NCBI GenBank assembly: GCA_029204225.1
Contig: MU831570.1
Coordinates: 1-64,000, forward strand
Length of the DNA stretch: 64,000 nt
From: Diphasiastrum complanatum
Taxonomy: Eukaryota; Streptophyta; Lycopodiopsida; Lycopodiales; Lycopodiaceae
Direction: 5' to 3'
Shown: positions 33,776 to 48,666 of the stretch, in pieces
How positions within the stretch are numbered: position 1 is the stretch's first letter
Layout of the letters: each line of letters opens with the position of its first letter
Position numbers and translations under genes: made by a program
The notes under the pieces: model-generated
What the model was told of the DNA's origin: nothing
Seen by the model: only the letters and a program-made list of their open reading frames with translations
Databases searched by the model: none

Positions 33776-36700
33776 ATATTTTTCTTGTAATTAACCCCTC
33801 CTACTGGTAATTAAGGTTGGAAATGTCAATCACCATTCATACATAAGTCAAATCATACTTTACTCTAGTTATAAGTAGGTTATGGGTTGTGGTTTTTCAC
33901 AAAAATCTTAAGTTTTTATCCATTTTGAACTTTCAAAAAGATACCTTGGTAACTGAACATGATAAGGCACTGCATATCTATTATCTTACCACCACCTGAT
34001 CTATTATAGTCCGCCAAGGACATGATGAATTTTTACTTATAGAGCAGGCCTTGCACCCAAAATTAGATTCTCAATATGATGAATGAGTCACATGACATTG
34101 AGAGCATCCTCAAGTCACAAGAAGGATTAGAGTGCATGTAGGAATATGCATCCATGAAGATGAATACCAAATATCACAATTTCTATAATATAATGATCTA
34201 GTACGAAGAGATATCTAAAGGTTCTTGGTGGGATTATCATATCTACGTTGGGCATGTGTATGTTGATCTATCACGTGTCTTTATCCTATGATGAATTATT
34301 TGACTACATGATAATGACTATACTATTGATAGCTATGGAAGTAATGTGACCTATCTGATTAGGCATCCACTGTATGAACCTTTGATTAAGATGCAAAGTG
34401 CCATGTTTATTATATTGCTCTTGGTGATAGAAACAACTTGCAAGTGCTGGTCAAAGAAAGGTTCTAACTTGGTCAATATGAGCTCACCCTCACAATTTAA
34501 TAATCAATTTTCACTTTTGTATGTTTTATAACTTGACATCTCAATTACTTGATTCATAGGTTGTGTCATTTCTTAGTAGAACTTCATAAATATTGGCCTA
34601 TTCCAAATGTCTTTTGTCGCACTTGTCAAAGCATTTGACTTGAGTTTGATTATGAGCTCCCTTCTTTCCTTATCTTCCTTTGGATGCTAATAAGTGTGGG
34701 CTTATGAGCTTTTCCTTTTGAAATTCTAATGCAAGTTTGTTGTGTTTATCAAAGTCTTTGATTTGAGTTTGATTATGAACTCCCTTCTTTCCTAATTTCC
34801 TTCCTTTGGATGCTAGATAAAGTTTGGATGTCGTTAACTTTTAGCTTGGAAGTTTGAAAAACTTTTAATATTAGTAATTTTGGCTACAAGGTACCATATT
34901 AATTGTTCTAAGTTGTTGTATTGAAAGAGAATATGTCAATAAGGTGCTTGCCATATTGATACTATCCACATGTGCATAAGCTATAAGAGTGCAAAAGGAC
35001 AATAACCTTGCATGCGGCTATGTTAACGGTTTTCTTGGCAAGGGATTAAGCTAAAAAGGAAACTTCTATTTGGACAATAGCAACATGTTGTCTATGGTGT
35101 TGTGTAAATACAAGAATGGTGGGAGAGTTATGAATATCTAGCATTATCGAATAACTTTACTTTGGTCAATTTCCATTTGACTTCCAAACCACACTCCCCG
35201 GCCATTGAAGATCTTCCACATCTCTAAAGATGTGACCTGAGGTAGGAGAAATATCTTCGTTTCTACCGATAATCATCTATAGAGCACTCATATCTCTTGA
35301 AATACCCTCTGGGATTAAAGATATACGATTGTCATTAATAATTCTTATTATACTAAGACCTCTATAGGACTTAATTAATTCATTCACCATGATAATCAAG
35401 TCAATGATATTTTTCCATATGATAGCGAGATCTTCATGATAATAATTTGGTAGTGGATCTAGAAATGCTAGCTATAATATGGTGTGTCTAGTTGTAACAT
35501 TTTCTAATTGTTTCCACACTAACATCTCAACCAAGCTAAAATATTGTTTGTTTCCACATTTGAGATGAGCTTTTTCCCCTGAGCATGTAGCAATGATCAA
35601 CACATTTGATAGTTTTTCAAGTTAATTAACTCATATTTGAACCTATATCTTTCTTCATATAGGACCCTCATTATATTCCATTAAGATGCTTGAATTTGGT
35701 TGCTGGGAAGCTTGTCATTTTGTTGCATCCACATTGATCCTGCTGTTCCTATCACAATAGTTACAGGTGATTTTGGCGACAATTTTCCTATTGAGTATAT
35801 AAACATTAACTTATTTAATTGATGTTGTAGCTCTGTTATGAGATTATTCCACTTCTTGATCTTTCCTTTAGTTCTCTTATCATTTGCCTAAAAAATGGCT
35901 AACTTTGTCAAATATGACAAATCATTGAGATTCATTCATTATGATGATTTATGCGATTGAAAATTTTTTATATTGGTCATCAATAGTTTTTTCTTTTGCC
36001 ATTCTTACTTTTCTTCTATCAAAATTTCAATAGAGCGGGATTTGACAATCTGCGAATAAATTATTTGCAAGGTTTTCAATCTTCATTCTACCCATGGTTC
36101 ACCGATTATGTAGCACATGGCATGCCATGTAATATTAACTTAATTCTATCTCTAACTGCAAGAAGATGCTAACTAAACAGAAAAATTTCAATGGATTTTC
36201 ATGTGAACAAATAGGTTGATTGTGAGGACCTTAATGTGAGACAACTTTGGAAGTGACATTGGTTGTCTCCTCTCTATATTACTAATAATCCTCTCATTGT
36301 ATCTTGATAGGTGTCCTGACAGTTTCTAGCATATCTTTCTTCTATGGTATTGTGTCCTCTTTTTTTTTTTTTTTTTTTTTTTGGTCGCAGTTTTATTGAC
36401 TCATGGCAAGAAAGAAACCCGTGAAATGCCAAGGCCCTTTAATGACTTCATCAAATTGTGCAATATACCCCATTATGTTCTTGGTTCTAGTTTGGTGACC
36501 ATGCTTTCTCAATACCTTGTACGTCGAAACTACTTAAATAATGGGGATTGTTATAGATAAATTTAATTCCCTAAGAGACTAGATCAAACCAAAATTTTGT
36601 AATTTGTTTTGCTCTAGAACAATTTAGCACACATAATTCAAAATAATTGCACCATATTCCATATGTAAAACAAGTAACACAACTAAAAAAATAGGTTGGT

Positions 36701-36830
36701 ACTTTCGCAATCTGCACAAACTTGAATCCTCACAAATGGATAAAATTGTTGTAATTAAAAAAGTAATAAGAACAACTAAAATTGGAAAAATATATTTGCA
36801 AGGATGGGACAAAAAAGAGGTGAAGAGGAG
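33776..36830. repeat. Spacer and block R (copy 2)
   Basis: Equivalent to copy 1 13261-16320. Differences from copy 1 include a longer T-run near 36361-36382 and loss of about 12 bp near 36037. No intact gene. Confidence 0.65.
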
Positions 36831-37441
36831 GCACTGTTCACTTATGGCAAAGGAAAAGACACATTTCAAGAGGAAGGACAAATCCAAGGAGAAAGATAGA
36901 TGTCTCATCATCATCTAATAACAAGAAGAAAAAATGCAATGTCAAGTGCTATTATTGTGACAAGAAGGGCTATTTTGCTCCAGGACACCAAGGGATCATC
37001 AAGATTTGTAATAACCATTTACGCATCATTTTCTCAAATAACAACATATTATATTCAAATCTACTCATTGAAGACACATACTGAATGTAAAAGCCATATA
37101 ACGTAGAAATATCTAAGGAAGCAGACATTCAAATATGAAGAATCGAAGAACAACTATTCAAGTTCTATCGAAGAAAGTGTAATTGCCGAATATGATTAAT
37201 ATTACAATGAATTGAAATACATCGTATTGTCTCACTCATTCATTTGGTGGTTCATCATTATCATTTGCCACATCATCATGCGACAAATCCGCCAAACCAA
37301 ATGAATCTATCTCTAATTCTACCCAAAAATCTCCTATAGCTTCATCATTGATAAGCTGATCGTCAAAAGCTAATGGCAACAGCGATGACGAGTGAGATTG
37401 AGAAGGTGTGTCGTGTGTCATCGAACCATCCAATGAGATGC

Positions 37442-39035
37442 TGTTAGAATAAGTAAGCTCGAGTTTCTCTTACAGTTCATGACTTTCCGTGTTTAGCAGT
37501 GATTTCGAGTTTTTTACTGCTTTTGTGATAGTATGCATGAGTGCCAGTTTGACGGCACACATAGTGTAAGTTGGGACATGCATCCCGTAATGGGGACTGA
37601 ACTGCCATGTAGCGGTACCCCACAAAAATTAGACTGTGTATATGTACCTTTCTGTCTCTTTTGTTAATATAGTTTAGAAGTGTTCTCTTGGGTTGGTGTG
37701 TGATCTCTCTTCAATGCTTATCTGATTGATGTTAGATTGCTTGCAAATTAGCTAACTATACTACCAATAAGATCCTTGACAAGGCATCAGAGTCTGGGAG
37801 TGGAGCAGTTCGGGGTTAGCTGGATGCCAAATTTTGGAAAAATTCGAAGAACAATTTACGGTTAGTCAAGCGAGCAATCGTTTGCAGGTGCAATAGAATT
37901 CAAGCTTCAGCATAAAGCTGTTGGCTTATTTTGAGAGTAAAATCGGAAATTGTCAATTTTTGAGCCTGCTTTGGCATTTGTGCTTTGTGTGCACTCATTT
38001 GGATGCCATTTTTCAGAGCAATTTGAAGCAATGGGCAGTAAATATTAGGGCGACCTCAGAGAGTGCTATTTGGTCAGCCAAAAATATGGAAAACAGCTTT
38101 TTGAAAATTTGAAGAGCCCAAGAAACCCCAGTTTAGGGTTTGTATGGTCAAAACAATGGATCTTTCTCCACACAGAGACTTGTTTAGTGTTGTGAAAGCA
38201 AGGAGATGGGTGCCCTAGTATGATATAGGACCTGGTATAGGGTCGTGAGGAGCCGCGGACAGCAGACGGAACTGTATTAGTTCTTTGGAGAAATTTTGCC
38301 ATAGCTAAGGAGCTTGAAAGATCTAAAAGAGGAGGAGGGAGCTCGCGGATAGCTCACGTATGTGGAAACAAGCATGTCATGTTGTGTGTGGAAAGGTCTA
38401 GTGCACGGAGGAGACATGTTCGATGCCCAAACATCTTGTGAGGATCATTGGATCAGGTCAACGGTTGTGATCGATTTTCCTGGGAATGATATAGAACCGT
38501 GGATTTGAAAATATCCATTGGATTGTCAAACTTCAAATCTCACATTTCATGTGAAGGGGTCCGAAGGACAGAAGGGCCTTCAATTTCATAAAAAAATTTC
38601 AAGTTGAAAGGGACCCTGAAGGTTAAATTCATTTGAAGAAAAGTTTTTTTTCAAGGTGAAGAAATAGTGTATTTTTTTCAAAGGCCCTTATCTTTTAGCT
38701 CTTTTCTCCGTTTAAGGCTGTCCAAAAGCCAAAATCCTCCAATTTAAGGGTAGGAAAGCCGTGTACCCTGCAAGTACGGTACCTAAAAACATAGAGATTG
38801 CCTCAAAGAAAGTGTTTGGAGTGCGCCAAAAGTCTTTTCACCATTCCAGTGGGCAAGCAGTCAGGAGTTGGCGACGAAGGGCATTTCGGAGGATGACACC
38901 GATTTGGCTTCCGATTTGGTGGAAAAGCGGCAGGAGGTCCTGAAAATTTTTTGGTCAGACCTTAAAGTTAACTTTTAGAAGTCTAAATTGCTCTATAAGC
39001 TTGTCATTAGGCCTCATTAAGGCGCTATAGGAGCA
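37442..39035 (+). mobile_element. Second copia LTR, PBS-like site and leader (copy 2)
   Basis: Equivalent to 16931-18524: TGTTAGAATA start, TG...CA LTR of about 340 bp, degenerate PBS (here GGCATCAGAGTC), then the leader up to gag. Confidence 0.6.
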
Positions 39036-40373
39036 ATGGCAAGATTGGGGGAATCCGTGGTTGGAGAAGCTAGTAGATTGAACGGGGTATCCAATTATAG
39101 CATTTGGAAATTCAAAATGAAAAGTATTTTCATGGAAAAGGAGCTGTGGGACATAGTCACTGGGGTGGAACAATGACCAACTACAACTCTAGCCGATATT
39201 CATGCATTTGACAAAAGAGCGCAGAATGCCTTATCCTTGATAAATTTGTCAGTGAAGGATCATGTCATTGCCCACATTAGTGAAGCTCTATCAGCAAGAG
39301 GCACTTGGGATGTACTCAAAACACAGTTTCAGAAGGTGAACCTCTCTTGAATGATGTTTTTGAGGACCAAACTCATAAGTGTTTGCGTGGAGGAGAATGA
39401 GGGCGTAGGGTCCTATTTCACACGAATAAAGGAGTTACGAGACCAGTTGACAGCTTTTGGGGAGCCAATAAGAGATGTTGAGCTGGTTCACATAGTTGTA
39501 AATGGCGTATCCAAAAATTTCCAAATGTTTGCAAGTGGCATTGCTTTGAGAGAGAGGCTACCAACATTTGAAAATCTTCATGGCATTATCCTACAGGAGG
39601 AACAAAGAAGTGAAGTGGTAAAAACTCGACTTTCCACATCAGAAGATCAAGCAATGCTAGTCAAAGGGAAGCATAAATCAAGAAGCAGCCCAAGAAGTTG
39701 AATGTGGAGGATCAAGGATCCACATCAGGTAAGAAGAAGAAAGACAACTGTTTCTATTGCCAAAAGCCTGGACATTGGGCAAGAGATTGTTGCAAGAAGA
39801 AGGCAGATATTAAGAGGGGCAAAGTGAAGCAGTTGACCAATTGGTACGTGGACTCAGGAGCAACAAGACACATGACTGGCAACAAATCATGGTTTAAAAA
39901 CCTGGAGCTTATTGATGATGGAGATAGAGTTGTGCAGGCGAATGTGTAGTATGTTCCTGGCCTTCAGAAGAGTCTTTTATCTGTTGGTACAATGATAGAT
40001 CATAAGTTGAAGGTGGAGCTCAACAACAAGAAGTGCCAGATCAAGGATGTGAAACGGGGTTTTCAAGGTGATTGCTGATGGCTTTAGGGATAAATGCTGT
40101 TGTTATGAAGTGCAATGTGTTAGCATCTACATCTATATCACAAAGTGATTTATGGCATAGACGTATGGGGCTTTTGAACTTCAAGAGCTTGAGGCTACTT
40201 TGTAAGCTCAAGATGGTAACAGGTCTACCTAGTTTGGATGACAAAGAAGAGTCCATTTGCAAAGAGTGTGAGCAAGGCAAGTTACACAGGAAGAAGTTCA
40301 ACAAAAAAGGAGCAATAAGGGAAAAACGAGTGTTTGAGTTGATACACTCTGACCTATGTGAACCAATGAAGTA
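39036..40373 (+). pseudogene. Copia gag-protease-integrase remnant (copy 2)
   Basis: Duplicate of 18525-19884 with the same TGA and frame change plus extra damage: an Arg codon to TGA just before 39351, a Leu codon to TAG near 39947, a one-base insertion near 40063, and a short deletion near 40095. The knuckle CFYCQKPGHWARDC and protease motif VDSGATRHMT remain. The extra lesions show continued neutral decay after the units duplicated. Confidence 0.85.
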
Positions 40374-40709
40374 ATGTCTATTGGTAAGGCATTTTATTTG
40401 TTAACCTTCATTGATGATTATGTAGAAATTCCAGATGATGAGTTTGTTGAATCTTCTGTTGTTCCCTTAATTGAGAGATTTGCATATGCTCTAGTCAATG
40501 TAGATGAAGTAGATACTGATATAGGGATTGAAGCTCAAGCATCCATGGCTTCAAATTATGAGCAAACTCTCTATCATTCTATAATACTCTCTAACTCTCT
40601 TCCAACTGCAACTCCTATTAATACATTAACTATACTCAATGTTCCTATATACTTTATAAATAATGACAGTTATGTTTCTTTTAATGATATAGAAGATGTT
40701 TCAATATGA
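40374..40709 (+). pseudogene. Chimeric integrase-start frame (copy 2)
   Basis: Identical in translation to 19885-20220. FIDDYVEIPDDEF marks the join between the integrase start and unknown sequence, so the join predates the tandem duplication. Confidence 0.5.
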
Positions 40710-42105
40710 GAGAGGATGAAGTCCTCTCAATCTTTGCACAACATTTAACAGAATTTTCTGACTCTAATTGATTATACTTATAATGAACTTGAAAGTGATA
40801 TAAAGATGGCAACTGGAAATATGGCAAGAGGCCATATTTGATAAATTGAAAGCCTATGAAGAAACTTTGCCGACTGAGGAGGAATTTTTGGAATTCTAAA
40901 AAAAAAAATCTTCCAAGGACTCAGTATATCCCCTCGAGCAGTGTAGAGGCCATTGGAGGACATGGCATTAGCAGAACAAACATCGTTGAATTCAATGATC
41001 ATGATTTAATAAGTAGATATTATATTGCCTTTGATATTGTGCAATTTTCTTTTTTCAATCAAATGTTGAAGTTTGAGGTTGTATTGTTATCTTTCATTCT
41101 AAATTTATTTGCTCGACTCTTTTACATGATGCTATTGAACTAGATTCCTTTGGTATGAGACATGGAGGCCTTCGAGGTGTATCGCATCGGAGGAAAGATG
41201 TATATCTTTCTCATTATTTGAAAAACTTTCAAAACAATGAGTTTTGTATATAGTATTCATCTTCTAATCCATTTCCTGTCACTATTATCTGTTAGTTTAG
41301 GAGGCCATACTTATTCAGAAGGAACATATAAAATAGTTTTTTGTGAAAAGGGATTTGGCCATTAAAATATTGGGTTATACTCCCAATGATACTACAAAAA
41401 GATCATTTGCAATGGCCCTTTATTCGGGTTACATAGATATGAGCAAAAGGAAAAATTTAGAATTTTCGGATCCATATGAAAGGAGATGATTCTTAAGAAT
41501 ACCATCCACCAGAATATTGATGATGATGAAACTTAAACAATGTTCTGTAATAGATTATTGTTATATTACAAGGATCTTTCTTTTGTTATGAATTTGAATG
41601 CCTTACAAAAGATCGTAACATTTGGCGAGTTTTTAGCTTGATACTTAAATTGTGCTCTTATGTAAAACCACTGAAAAAGCTAAACTAAATACTTATTTTT
41701 TGAATTGTGTCCACCATGATTTGTAGCTCTATGAAATGCTCCTCTTGCTTGCCAATGTGATTTTTCCATGCCTTGTGATGACCAGATACCTAAGCTCCCA
41801 TATTCCTTTGCAAAAGGCATGGATAACCATTATAGTAGGTAGGTATACTAGATGATGTTGTGACCCGTAGAAACCTTAGCCGTTTAATCTATTGCATGAC
41901 GAATAACATAATGCCAAGTCTTCATTTTTTCTTTGTATTTTGGACGCACCTCCAGAGGTGAAATTTGCTTGCACCTCCAAAATTCTAATCCATGATAAAA
42001 GCATCATGATTCTGTCCATAAAATGGTTAAGAATTCTCATCCTCAAGTATCATATCAGCGATTCTGTCAAGAATTAATCAAAGAGGAAAAATTTAGACTT
42101 GTCAT
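40710..42105. other. Decayed coding-like region, unassigned (copy 2)
   Basis: Equivalent to 20221-21625, with a 13-bp or so deletion near 40800 and an A-run length change near 40900. No recognised family. Confidence 0.35.
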
Positions 42106-42111
42106 TACGCA

Positions 42112-42181
42112 GGGGAAGGCCCGAGACCCTGGGGCCTAGCGTGCAGGGCAGGCCCTAGCCTCAGGCGCCAGGGCCTTCCCC
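42112..42181. repeat. GC-rich imperfect hairpin (copy 2)
   Basis: Same sequence and pairing as 21632-21701: arms GGGGAAGGCCC and GGGCCTTCCCC. Confidence 0.75.
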
Positions 42182-42258
42182 TCCTCCTCCCCCACGTAAC
42201 CCTAAATATCATTTATCTCAAACCCAAGAATTATTTCAGGGTTGGCACTATAAAATCT

Positions 42259-42265
42259 CTCTCAA
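42259..42265 (+). promoter_or_regulatory. TATA box of the S1-like gene (copy 2)
   Basis: TATAAAA 75 bp upstream of the ATG at 42334, with the same CT-rich leader as in copy 1. Confidence 0.5.
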
Positions 42266-42333
42266 CCCGTGTTGTATCTCTCTATCTCTCTCTCTCTCTC
42301 CCTCTCTCTCTTTCTGGCATAACATTTGCAAAC

Positions 42334-43106
42334 ATGAGGACGATTAGAATTGCGCTAGCTTTGTACATGGTGAGTCATTGTCGCTCCAGCTCTGCCGTGT
42401 GCTTACGCTCTATGTTCTTTTAGCGTCACCAACCGCTCCCACCAACCCATTACCATGACTTGTTCTTCAAAAGATGATAATCTGGGTACGCAGGTTCTGA
42501 ATATCGGCGAAGAACGTAACTGGCATTTTGCTGGCTGGCCATGGACCAAATTTTCGTGCCACTTTACCAAATCTGATGGGGAATACTTGGACCAAGTTAC
42601 GTGGTTCTTTCTTTTGTTTATCCACGTAAGTAAAATCTCATTTGATTCTCACATTCTTTATATGTGCCGGGCCACAACGATTCAGCATTTTTATAAGCTA
42701 TTGGAAGTATCTCTGATGTGTTGCAGTTATCAGCTGGTCATTATGATTCTTTGACAATGTGAATGATAACTACTTTCAGTTTTTGTTATTGCAATTTGCT
42801 CTTATTGCTCATACTCTCTTTGTTCGCGTTCGTTGCAATATACGTTTAAGTTTCAGTATTACTGATAGGCTAGGCCTGTTTGAGAGGACGATTTTTGACG
42901 TTTCAACAACCGAATATGAGGTTTTGCTTCAGATTTTATCTTCTCCAACAAATTTCTGGAATTTTGATATAAAGAGCTAATATGCTTTACAGCGTACAAG
43001 TACTTTCGATGTCAAGTGGCAGCTAAAAGAAGCTGGCATCTTCCTGGAACAATATGGTTCAAAAGAGCAGCTATTCGATACATGGCATGACGCCCCTCTT
43101 TTCTGA
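42334..43106 (+). pseudogene. Plant S1/S-protein homologue, exon 2 open (copy 2)
   Basis: Same two-exon model as 21854-22636: exon 1 42334-42625 (donor GTAAGT), exon 2 42993-43106 (acceptor TTTACAG). The codon that is TAA in copy 1 is CAA here (43050-43052), so exon 2 is open through LFDTWHD to its TGA. The intron is about 10 bp shorter, a change confined to the predicted intron. The one-base net frame break in the signal-peptide region is still present. Unless that is bypassed by an unrecognised start or splice, no secreted product is expected. It is the better-preserved of the two copies. Confidence 0.55.
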
Positions 43107-43587
43107 TCGAAGGACAACTAGCTCTAGCGCGTATATAGCTCGTAGAGGTACCTGATCCATGAAGACTACTAGTTCACTCCCATTTGAAAAATATTTCATT
43201 TTCAAAATATTAGTCAAAGCTTCTCATAACTTAAGAGAGAAACAGGACGCTCTAAACAGAAATGATGTTTTAAATAACTGGACTTGCAGAGAACGATGCA
43301 AAAGTAGACATCAAAGTGGACAGAATGGTGTGTCAGTCATATCGCACAAGCTAAGGAGTGGCAGCATCAAGCAAATAGTTTTCTAACGTAGGAGAAGGTC
43401 TTAGTCGAATTTTCTTTGCAATATTCGTTAATAAATAGAAGTTAGGAGTAGTTCGACAGCTCGTGAGAGGGCGTCGTAGGTTAAAGTTAAGGACTGAATG
43501 GCGGGAGTTTTATGATGCGAATAGACATGTGCAGTGTCTGTGGTTAATCATGGACGCTACTTCGAATGTGTCTGCAACTGACTCTTG
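43107..43587. other. Spacer, no gene seen (copy 2)
   Basis: Equivalent to 22637-23117; nothing recognised. Confidence 0.45.
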
Positions 43588-45710
43588 GTGATAGAAACAA
43601 CTTGCAAGTGGCGGCCAAAGAAAGGTTCTACTTGGTCTATCTGAGCTCACCCTCACAATTTAATAATCAATTTTCACTTTTGTATGTTTTATAACTTGGC
43701 ATCTCAATTACTTGATTCATAGGTTGTGTCATCTTTGGGCTTATAAGCTTTTGTTTTTGAGATTCTGATGCAAGTTTGTTGTGTTTATCAAAGCCTTTGA
43801 TTTGAGTTTGATTATGACCTCCATTCTTTCCTTTCCCTCCTTCGGATGCTAGAATAAGTTTGGATGTCAATAACATTTAGCTTGATTGTTTGGAAAACTT
43901 TTGATGTCAATAATTTTGGCTACAAGGTACCATATTAATTGTTGTAAGTTGTTGTATACAAGGACTATTGATACTATCCACATGTGCACGAGTTATAAGA
44001 GTGCAAAAAGACAATAAAAGGACCCACCTTGCATGCGTCTATGTTGATGGTTTTCTCGGCAAGGGAGTAAGCCTAAAAAGGAAACTTCTATTTGGAAAGT
44101 AGCAACATGTTGGCTATGGTGTTGTGTAAATACAAGAATACTGGGACGTTTCTAAATATCTAGCATTATCGAATAACTTTACTTTGGTCAATTTCCATTC
44201 GACTTCCAAACCACACTCCCTGGCCATTGAAGATCTTCCACATATCCAAAGATTTGACTTGAGGTAGGAGAAATATTTTTGTTTCTAGCAATAATCAACT
44301 ATAGAGTTCGCTTATATCGAAATACCTTATGGGATGTAGTATCATAATATATATAGTTGTCATTATTAATAATATTAAGACCTCTATATGACTTAATTTA
44401 TTACTTCACCATGATAATCAAGTCATGGATATTTTCCTATATGATAGCAAGATCTTCATGATAATAATTTGATAGTGGATCTAGAAATGCTAGCTATAAT
44501 ATAGTGTCTAGTAGTAGCATTTTTTAATTGTCTCCACACACATCTCAACCAAGCTCATAAAATCTTCCATGTTTCCACATTTGAGATGAGCTTTTTGCCC
44601 GAAGCATGTAGCAATGATCAGTACATTTAATAGTTTTTCAAGTTAATCAGCTCATATTTGTACTTATATCTTTCTTCATATAGATATTCCATTAAAATGC
44701 TTGAATTTGATTTCTAGGAAGCTTGTCATTTTGTTGCATCCACATTGATCATGCCTTTCCTATGACAATATTACAATAGTTACAGGTGATTTTGGCAAAT
44801 ATTCTTTTAAGAGTGACTTCATGCACTTCCCTTCAAATTTTTTTTGGCTATTGCATACATAAACATTAGACTTATTTAATTGGTGTTGTAGCTTTGCAAT
44901 GAGATTATTCCACTTCTTAATCTTTCCTTTAGTTCTCTAATCATTTGCCTAAAAAATGGCTAATTTTGTCAAATTGGACAAACCATTGAGATTCATATAT
45001 TATGAAGTCAACCAGAAAAAAAGAATTTTAAATCACTTGGCACACTGGCGTGCCAAGTGATTCAACCAAAAAAAAAAAAATCAGCATGCCGATGTGCCAT
45101 ATTTGGAGGCTAAAAAAAATTCTTATTTTGGGATTTCATTATGGAAGATTAGACTATGTGTCAAACCACAATTCTTATTGATAAATATTTAAGTGGTGGC
45201 ATGAAAAAGGTAGCACATCATGTGCTATTGTTTTATTCACTCATGAAAAGAAAAAAACTCACAAAATTCGTAAAAACTTTACTCGCAAAATGCTAAGGCC
45301 CTTTAAGGACCTCATCGAGTTGTGCAATATACCTCATTATGTTTTGGAGACCAGTACTCTGTCTCAATATCTTGTGATTTTTCATCTTTTCTTTTCACCT
45401 CTCGGATATCATCCCAGTACATTGAAACTACTTCAATAATGGGGATTGTTATATATAAATTTAATCCCTTAAGAGACTAGATCCAACCAAAATTTTAAAT
45501 TTTTGTTGCACGAGAACAATTTAGCACACATAACTCAGAATAATTGCAACATATTCCATATGTAGAACAAGTAACACAACTAGAGAAATAGGTTGAAGTA
45601 CTTTCGCAATCTACACAAACTTGAATTATCACAAATAGATAAAATTATTGTGATGAAAAAACATAATAAGAACAATTAAAATTGGAAAAATATATTTCTA
45701 TGTGCCATAG
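43588..45710. repeat. Block R' (copy 2)
   Basis: Equivalent to 23118-25240, including the hairpin at 45031-45062. Small indels relative to copy 1 occur near 44420 and 44540. Confidence 0.7.
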
Positions 45711-48424
45711 ACAATTAACTGATCTATAAATGGGTCTTATGCACAAAAATTATCTTGATACCAACATATATGGATAGGAAGAAGTTGTATTTTTTACCTC
45801 AGTGATTCATCTAAAATTTGTTACAGGAACATTATGCTCTCACCCAACTCCTATATAAGTAAAATGGATCTTGAAATAATAATAGTCATTCATCTTAAAA
45901 TTCTAGTATTTATACTCAATGTTTGGTGACCCATAATCCCTTGCATCACTTTATCCCACAAGCATTCATGGGAAGGGTATTACAATGACACCTTTTACAT
46001 TATTGGATCATGAGATGACTTTATCCAACCTGTATCTACCAATAAAAGCAAACCTAAAAACTCTGAAATGAAATTCTTTCTAACTAATGTAAGTGATGTG
46101 TGAAGTTGCATATATAGTGTGACACACTACTACTTGTAGAAATATCCTTAACATAGTGTTATGTTAACAAAATTTATTTAAATGGCCAAAATACATTTAG
46201 GACATTGTGCCCAAATGAACTACCACAATTATTCAAATGAAAATTGGTTTTAGTAACTTTTTATGGTTTTTATTGGGATTTGCCAATTAGTACTAATGGT
46301 ATCCACTTTTATTTTATAGATATAACATAATGGTTGAGATATAACATAATGGGTGAAATGTTGCAAGATCCTCCTTGCCAAGCTTGTCAAAAATCATGAA
46401 ATGACTCTTTCTAAGAACCACCTTTGAGACATGGATCATGGGGACTGAGAAGAAAGATTGTGATTTGAATCTAAGGATAACTCATTGAATGACCTCTACT
46501 TAGAGAGGGGTTGTTAAAAAAAAGAATTCAATCCACAAGGCAATGACTACTTATCAACAAGCAGTGAAGTTAATGAAAATTTTGACACAAATCAAATTCC
46601 AATGGATTTTGTGAATTGTCAATGTATGCACACAGTGAATAACAAAAGCCCAAGAAAACTACAAAACAGTGTGTATTTGTCTTTATGAAAAACAAAAAAA
46701 AAACGGAGATGGGAATTTGTGATGAGATGGCTAGAAGATGTTTACGATGAGCATGAATTTTTAGAAATATCAGGGAACTGCGCATTGATACTAAGGTAAC
46801 AAGAGCATGATGTTTGACATAGAACATCTCACTACATTCTATACTACTAGTGTCCTAGTCAAATCATCTATGAGTGAATATATGAGCCACAAGACCAAGA
46901 TGACAAGAATAAGATACTTGCGATTTTGAATAGTGAGTTTCCTCAATCAAATAGATTTGGGGAGGTGTGGGCATTGATGAATATGTGTACGCATATTCGG
47001 CATAAGCATCAATCCTTATGAACATATGTAAAAAATGGCAAAAAAAGGCCGTGGTGGGCTTCAAAGAAAAATTGGGCAAAGGTGATACACGAGTCACAAA
47101 CTTTAGATTATCATCTAGAACCAAATCTAGACATCCAAAGTCCTACTAAATATAAATTCAGTTGTTATTCTTGGAATCATTATGATTTGCTATCCAACTG
47201 AGCTCTCTGGGATCCAATCACTAATGAACTGAGTCTGTTCCTCAATTGAAGAATACTCTACTAAGAAAATGAAAAATATATCCTATGCACATAATTTTGA
47301 CTAATGAATCACGAAGATCAACAAATCATGTGTCTTACAAGTAATATAAAACAAAACAAACAATTTATGATGAATCATCTTCACATTGTTCGTCTAACCA
47401 ATTAAGTTTATCCAAGAGTAACTCCGATACTCAAGTTAACTGCCAATGATTTGGAAATCTCAAATGTCCAGGTGCAGGTCTCAATTTACTAGTAACATGA
47501 CATATAAATTCTTCTCCAAATCATTTCCAAGTTGACCAATAAATCTTCCACAGAAAGATCCATTAACTCTGCAAATATCCAACAATACTTGATCATATGT
47601 CTATGTTTACCGACTGGTTTAAGTGCACCAAATAAAACCAGTAACCAGAAATACATAGTAGATTCATACAAGATTAATCATGCACATATGAGAATAATAT
47701 CACTATAACTCAGCTACCAAAGAATTTCTATTTCTCATGAGTACATAGCATATCCGAGAAATCTCTGAGACAAAGACTATATCCACTCTCATGAATTTTC
47801 CAACCCAATTTACCTCTTTCCACATAATTTCTCCCACTCAATCAAGCCCTCCCTAATTCTAGTACTCAAACTAAGATTAGGTTGAACTAATACATACATT
47901 TTAGACTCAATATTACAATCAAACTTACTCCTATTCCAACTAAAATGGAGCTAGTAACTTTTGACCTTTCTCTGTACTACATAAAAATAATGATTCAAAT
48001 TTCAAGCCAGTTCTAGTTTCCGATTGTTCCACACAATCCCTAGAGAATTTCTCTTATTTGAAAAGTTCCAATTTGGTATCTTACTCTGGATTTATCTGAA
48101 AATACTTTCAGAAAATCTCATTTCTATACCACAACTAGTTCTCTTCCAAAAACTATGCAAAAATAGATCTTCTGATAGAATTTATCCCATCACTTCATCA
48201 CTCCTTTTTTTAATAAATTCGGGCCTTACAACTTCTCAAACTGTGGAGTCTTATGATCTCACATTATCCAGATTTTGTCATATATTTTTATATAAAAGTT
48301 AATTGGAAAGATGAAATTTCAAAATATCTACATCCATGAAAAGTCGGTAATAAGTGCCTTCCACAAAAGGTTCTTTCCCTTCAAGTATTTTCAAGTCGAG
48401 TGACAATAAATGTCATCTATCTGG
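45711..48424. other. AT-rich end of the unit, no gene recognised (copy 2)
   Basis: Equivalent to 25241-27959; short frames only. It ends at the junction to copy 3, whose sequence differs from the copy 1/copy 2 junction. Confidence 0.5.
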
Positions 48425-48666
48425 CATCTTGATCCATGTACATTATGTGTAGTTTGTAACATGTCATACACATATGTCACCCTATTTTCAAAACTTTAGT
48501 CCCAAAATTGCTTTCGTGCATTGTGAATAATGTCACGATTCATAAGTTGACAACATTGTTGCTTACAACAATCTATGGATGCTACTTTTTGAATTGCTTC
48601 CAATGAGCACTTGACTTCTCTCTTTTTCTTCACTTGAACAGCTTGAAGTTTTTGCTTTTCTATGAA